Assembly (NCBI GenBank): GCA_002319955.1
Contig: DCJS01000042.1
Coordinates: 1-7,474 of the forward strand
Reading direction: 5' to 3'
From: Flavobacteriales bacterium UBA1694
GTDB lineage: Bacteria > Bacteroidota > Bacteroidia > Flavobacteriales > Weeksellaceae
Length of the DNA stretch: 7,474 bases
Below are positions 5,813-7,474 of the stretch, piece after piece. The translations under genes and the position numbers were made by a program. Below the pieces are notes generated by a model. The model was not told where the DNA came from and did not search any database. It saw only the letters and a program-made list of their open reading frames with translations. Every line of letters starts with the position of its first letter. Positions within the stretch are counted from its first letter, which is position 1.

Positions 5813-7474
5813 TTAAAGCCGCTTAACTCGGCTAACGCCATTAATGTTTTTTAATTTTTTAAAAGTTTCTTCAAGTTGACTTCGGTTTCTTACTTCAAGG
5901 TTAATTGCACCTGTGAACAGGCCATTGTTTGAGGAAATGGTCATGCTTTTCATGTCCATGGCCATGGAGTTACTGATCACTTGGGTAATGTCGTTAATCA
6001 TTCCAAGGCGGTCGAGCCCTTCAATTTCGATTTTCACTCGGTTCTTAAAGCTTTCCTCATTGACCCATTTGGCTGGCATGACGCGGTAGTCGTACTGCGC
6101 CCGAAGGTTGATGGCATTGGGGCAATTGTCGCTGTGTACTTTTATACCTTCCGAAATGGTGATAAATCCAAATATTTTGTCTCCAGGAATCACGTTGCAG
6201 CATTTTGCAAACGTGTAATTCAGTTTCTCTTCATCCTTACCAAACACAATTAAATCCAAATTACTTTGTCCGTGGTCTTCGAAGACTTCGTTCTTTGTAG
6301 GGGATTTCCTAAACCGGTTGATCAGGTTATTGAAAACATTTTTACTTTCTATGTACCTTCTTAAATCGCCCGTATCAAGGTTGCCTTCTTGGAAGCCCAG
6401 AAAGAGTTCCTGAGAGGTTTTCAAATTGAAGAACTTCTGCATTTTGTTGATTTCTTCATCATTGAATGGTAGTTTCGCATGACGAAGCTTTCTTTGAAGC
6501 ATCTCTTTGCCTTCCGTCACAGCGCTACTTTTCTGCGAATTTAAGTAGGTTTTTATTTTGCTTTTCGCTTTCGAGGTTACCACAAACTCGAGCCAGTCCA
6601 TTTTAGGTTTTTGGTTTTGAGAAGAGAGAATATCCACCTGGTCGCCGTTTTGAAGCACGTGGGAAATCGGCACTAATTTGCCGTTGATTTTCGCGCCCAA
6701 ACATTTGTTTCCAAGATCGGAGTGGACCGAAAATGCAAAATCTAGGGCCGTTGAACCCACGGGAAGAATTTTGATTTCCCCTTTTGGTGTGAAGACAAAA
6801 ACTTCCTTGGAGTAGAGATTAAGTTTAATATTGTCAAGCAGCTCCGTGGTGCTTAGATTTTGCTGTTGCTCTAAAACCTCTCGGATTTCACCAACCCAGC
6901 GCTCAAAGTTCTGATCGTCGGAATTGTTTTTAAAGCCTTCTTTGTAGCGGTAATGCGCGGCGACACCTTTTTCTGCGATCTCGTCCATGCGCTCGCTACG
7001 GATTTGCACCTCGATCCATTTCTTATCTGGCCCCAACACGGTCAAGTGAAGACTCTCGTAGGCGGTCGAGCGTGGACGCGTGATCCAGTCGCGCATACGA
7101 AGTGGGTTACTGTGGTAAAGATCGGTGACTATTGAGTAGATTTTCCAAGCTAAAAATTTTTCATTTTTCGCATCGGATTTGTAGATAATTCGAATGGCAT
7201 AGTTGTCAAAGACTTCCTCGAAAGGAACGCCTTGTTTAAGCATCTTACGGTAGATGGAGGAAATGGCTTTTGCCCGGCCTTTAATCGTAATATTTAAGCC
7301 TTCCTCTAAAAGACGCTCGGAGACTTCTTTTTTAAATTCTTCAACGTATTTTTCCCGGTTTTCTTTAGCGAGTGCAAGTTTCTCAGTGATTTCGCTATAA
7401 ATTTCTGGGTTGTTGTATTTCAGTGAGAGGTCCTCTAATTCGCTTTTCAAATTATAAAATCCGAGGCGGTGGGC
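5813..7474 (-). CDS. RelA/SpoT-family (p)ppGpp synthetase/hydrolase, missing N-terminus at the window edge
   Basis: Stringent-response enzyme that makes (p)ppGpp from ATP and GDP/GTP and, in bifunctional members, degrades it. The frame is open to 7474 (AHRLGFYNLKSELEDLSLKY). The TTG at 7450 is the internal Leu of that conserved stretch, not a start, and the ~180-residue N-terminal HD hydrolase domain lies outside. In the 553 visible residues: synthetase domain (~63-180) with KGRAKAISSIYRKM, metal-binding Asp90 in FDNYAIR, YESLH, and catalytic Glu155 in EVQIR followed by GVAAHYRYKEG. The TGS domain is at ~223-285 (VFVFTPKGEIKILPVG...). The Cys/His zinc-finger-like domain has AKCCNVIPGDKI and HSDNCPN (~423-453). 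The C-terminal ACT domain is at ~478-553. The RXKD/EXDD position reads RMRD (126-129), basic like bifunctional Rel/SpoT rather than acidic like RelA. Bacteroidota typically carry a single long enzyme of this type. nhaA follows after 14 nt. Confidence 0.96.
   Translation of the reverse strand, partial: AHRLGFYNLKSELEDLSLKYNNPEIYSEITEKLALAKENREKYVEEFKKEVSERLLEEGLNITIKGRAKAISSIYRKMLKQGVPFEEVFDNYAIRIIYKSDAKNEKFLAWKIYSIVTDLYHSNPLRMRDWITRPRSTAYESLHLTVLGPDKKWIEVQIRSERMDEIAEKGVAAHYRYKEGFKNNSDDQNFERWVGEIREVLEQQQNLSTTELLDNIKLNLYSKEVFVFTPKGEIKILPVGSTALDFAFSVHSDLGNKCLGAKINGKLVPISHVLQNGDQVDILSSQNQKPKMDWLEFVVTSKAKSKIKTYLNSQKSSAVTEGKEMLQRKLRHAKLPFNDEEINKMQKFFNLKTSQELFLGFQEGNLDTGDLRRYIESKNVFNNLINRFRKSPTKNEVFEDHGQSNLDLIVFGKDEEKLNYTFAKCCNVIPGDKIFGFITISEGIKVHSDNCPNAINLRAQYDYRVMPAKWVNEESFKNRVKIEIEGLDRLGMINDITQVISNSMAMDMKSMTISSNNGLFTGAINLEVRNRSQLEETFKKLKNINGVSRVKRL

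Noticed and set aside
5981..6253. Plus-strand open frame inside rel
   Set aside because: It is antisense to the zinc-finger and ACT region of a strongly conserved protein.
7448..7450. TTG as the start of the rel gene
   Set aside because: The frame continues upstream with HRLGFYN, and the TTG encodes the Leu of the conserved YNLKSELEDLS stretch, so the gene is simply cut by the window edge.

Overview
The window reads as a chromosomal segment of a Bacteroidota bacterium, most likely Flavobacteriales-like. Three things support this. The protein variants (RlmH, Rel, YihY, NhaA) look like that phylum. No start codon has a recognisable Shine-Dalgarno sequence. Four starts are preceded, 13 to 19 nt upstream, by the TAnnTTTG -7 element of Bacteroidota promoters. 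The exact genus cannot be told from the sequence alone.

Left part (1-1767): the 3' portion of a PaaJ/PcaF-type 3-oxoadipyl-CoA thiolase is cut by the window edge. It is followed 36 nt later on the same strand by a TetR/AcrR-family regulator. A hotdog-fold acyl-CoA thioesterase converges on the regulator. Together they look like the end of an aromatic (phenylacetate or beta-ketoadipate) or fatty acyl-CoA degradation cluster: a thiolase that releases acetyl-CoA, a repressor that probably senses a pathway ligand, and a thioesterase that could recycle CoA.

Middle part (1768-4561): a YdhF-type aldo-keto reductase is divergent from the thioesterase. A strong intrinsic terminator follows it, but its U-tract lies on the minus strand, so it fits the end of the rlmH transcript rather than the reductase. 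Next come rlmH (23S rRNA methyltransferase, start corrected to position 3495) and a divergent YihY/BrkB-family membrane protein. Their start codons are 31 nt apart, and the gap plus flanking bases hold a near-perfect palindrome made of two back-to-back -7 elements.

Right part (4562-7474, minus strand): a bifunctional-type RelA/SpoT (p)ppGpp enzyme is cut by the window edge and lacks its N-terminal hydrolase domain here. It is followed after 14 nt by an NhaA Na+/H+ antiporter, probably in one operon that joins the stringent response to ion and pH homeostasis.

I found no mobile element, CRISPR array, tRNA, rRNA or phage gene, and no clearly novel multi-gene system. The points most worth a second look are the palindromic divergent promoter, the minus-strand terminator with its roughly 200-nt rlmH 3' region, and the rel-nhaA pairing.
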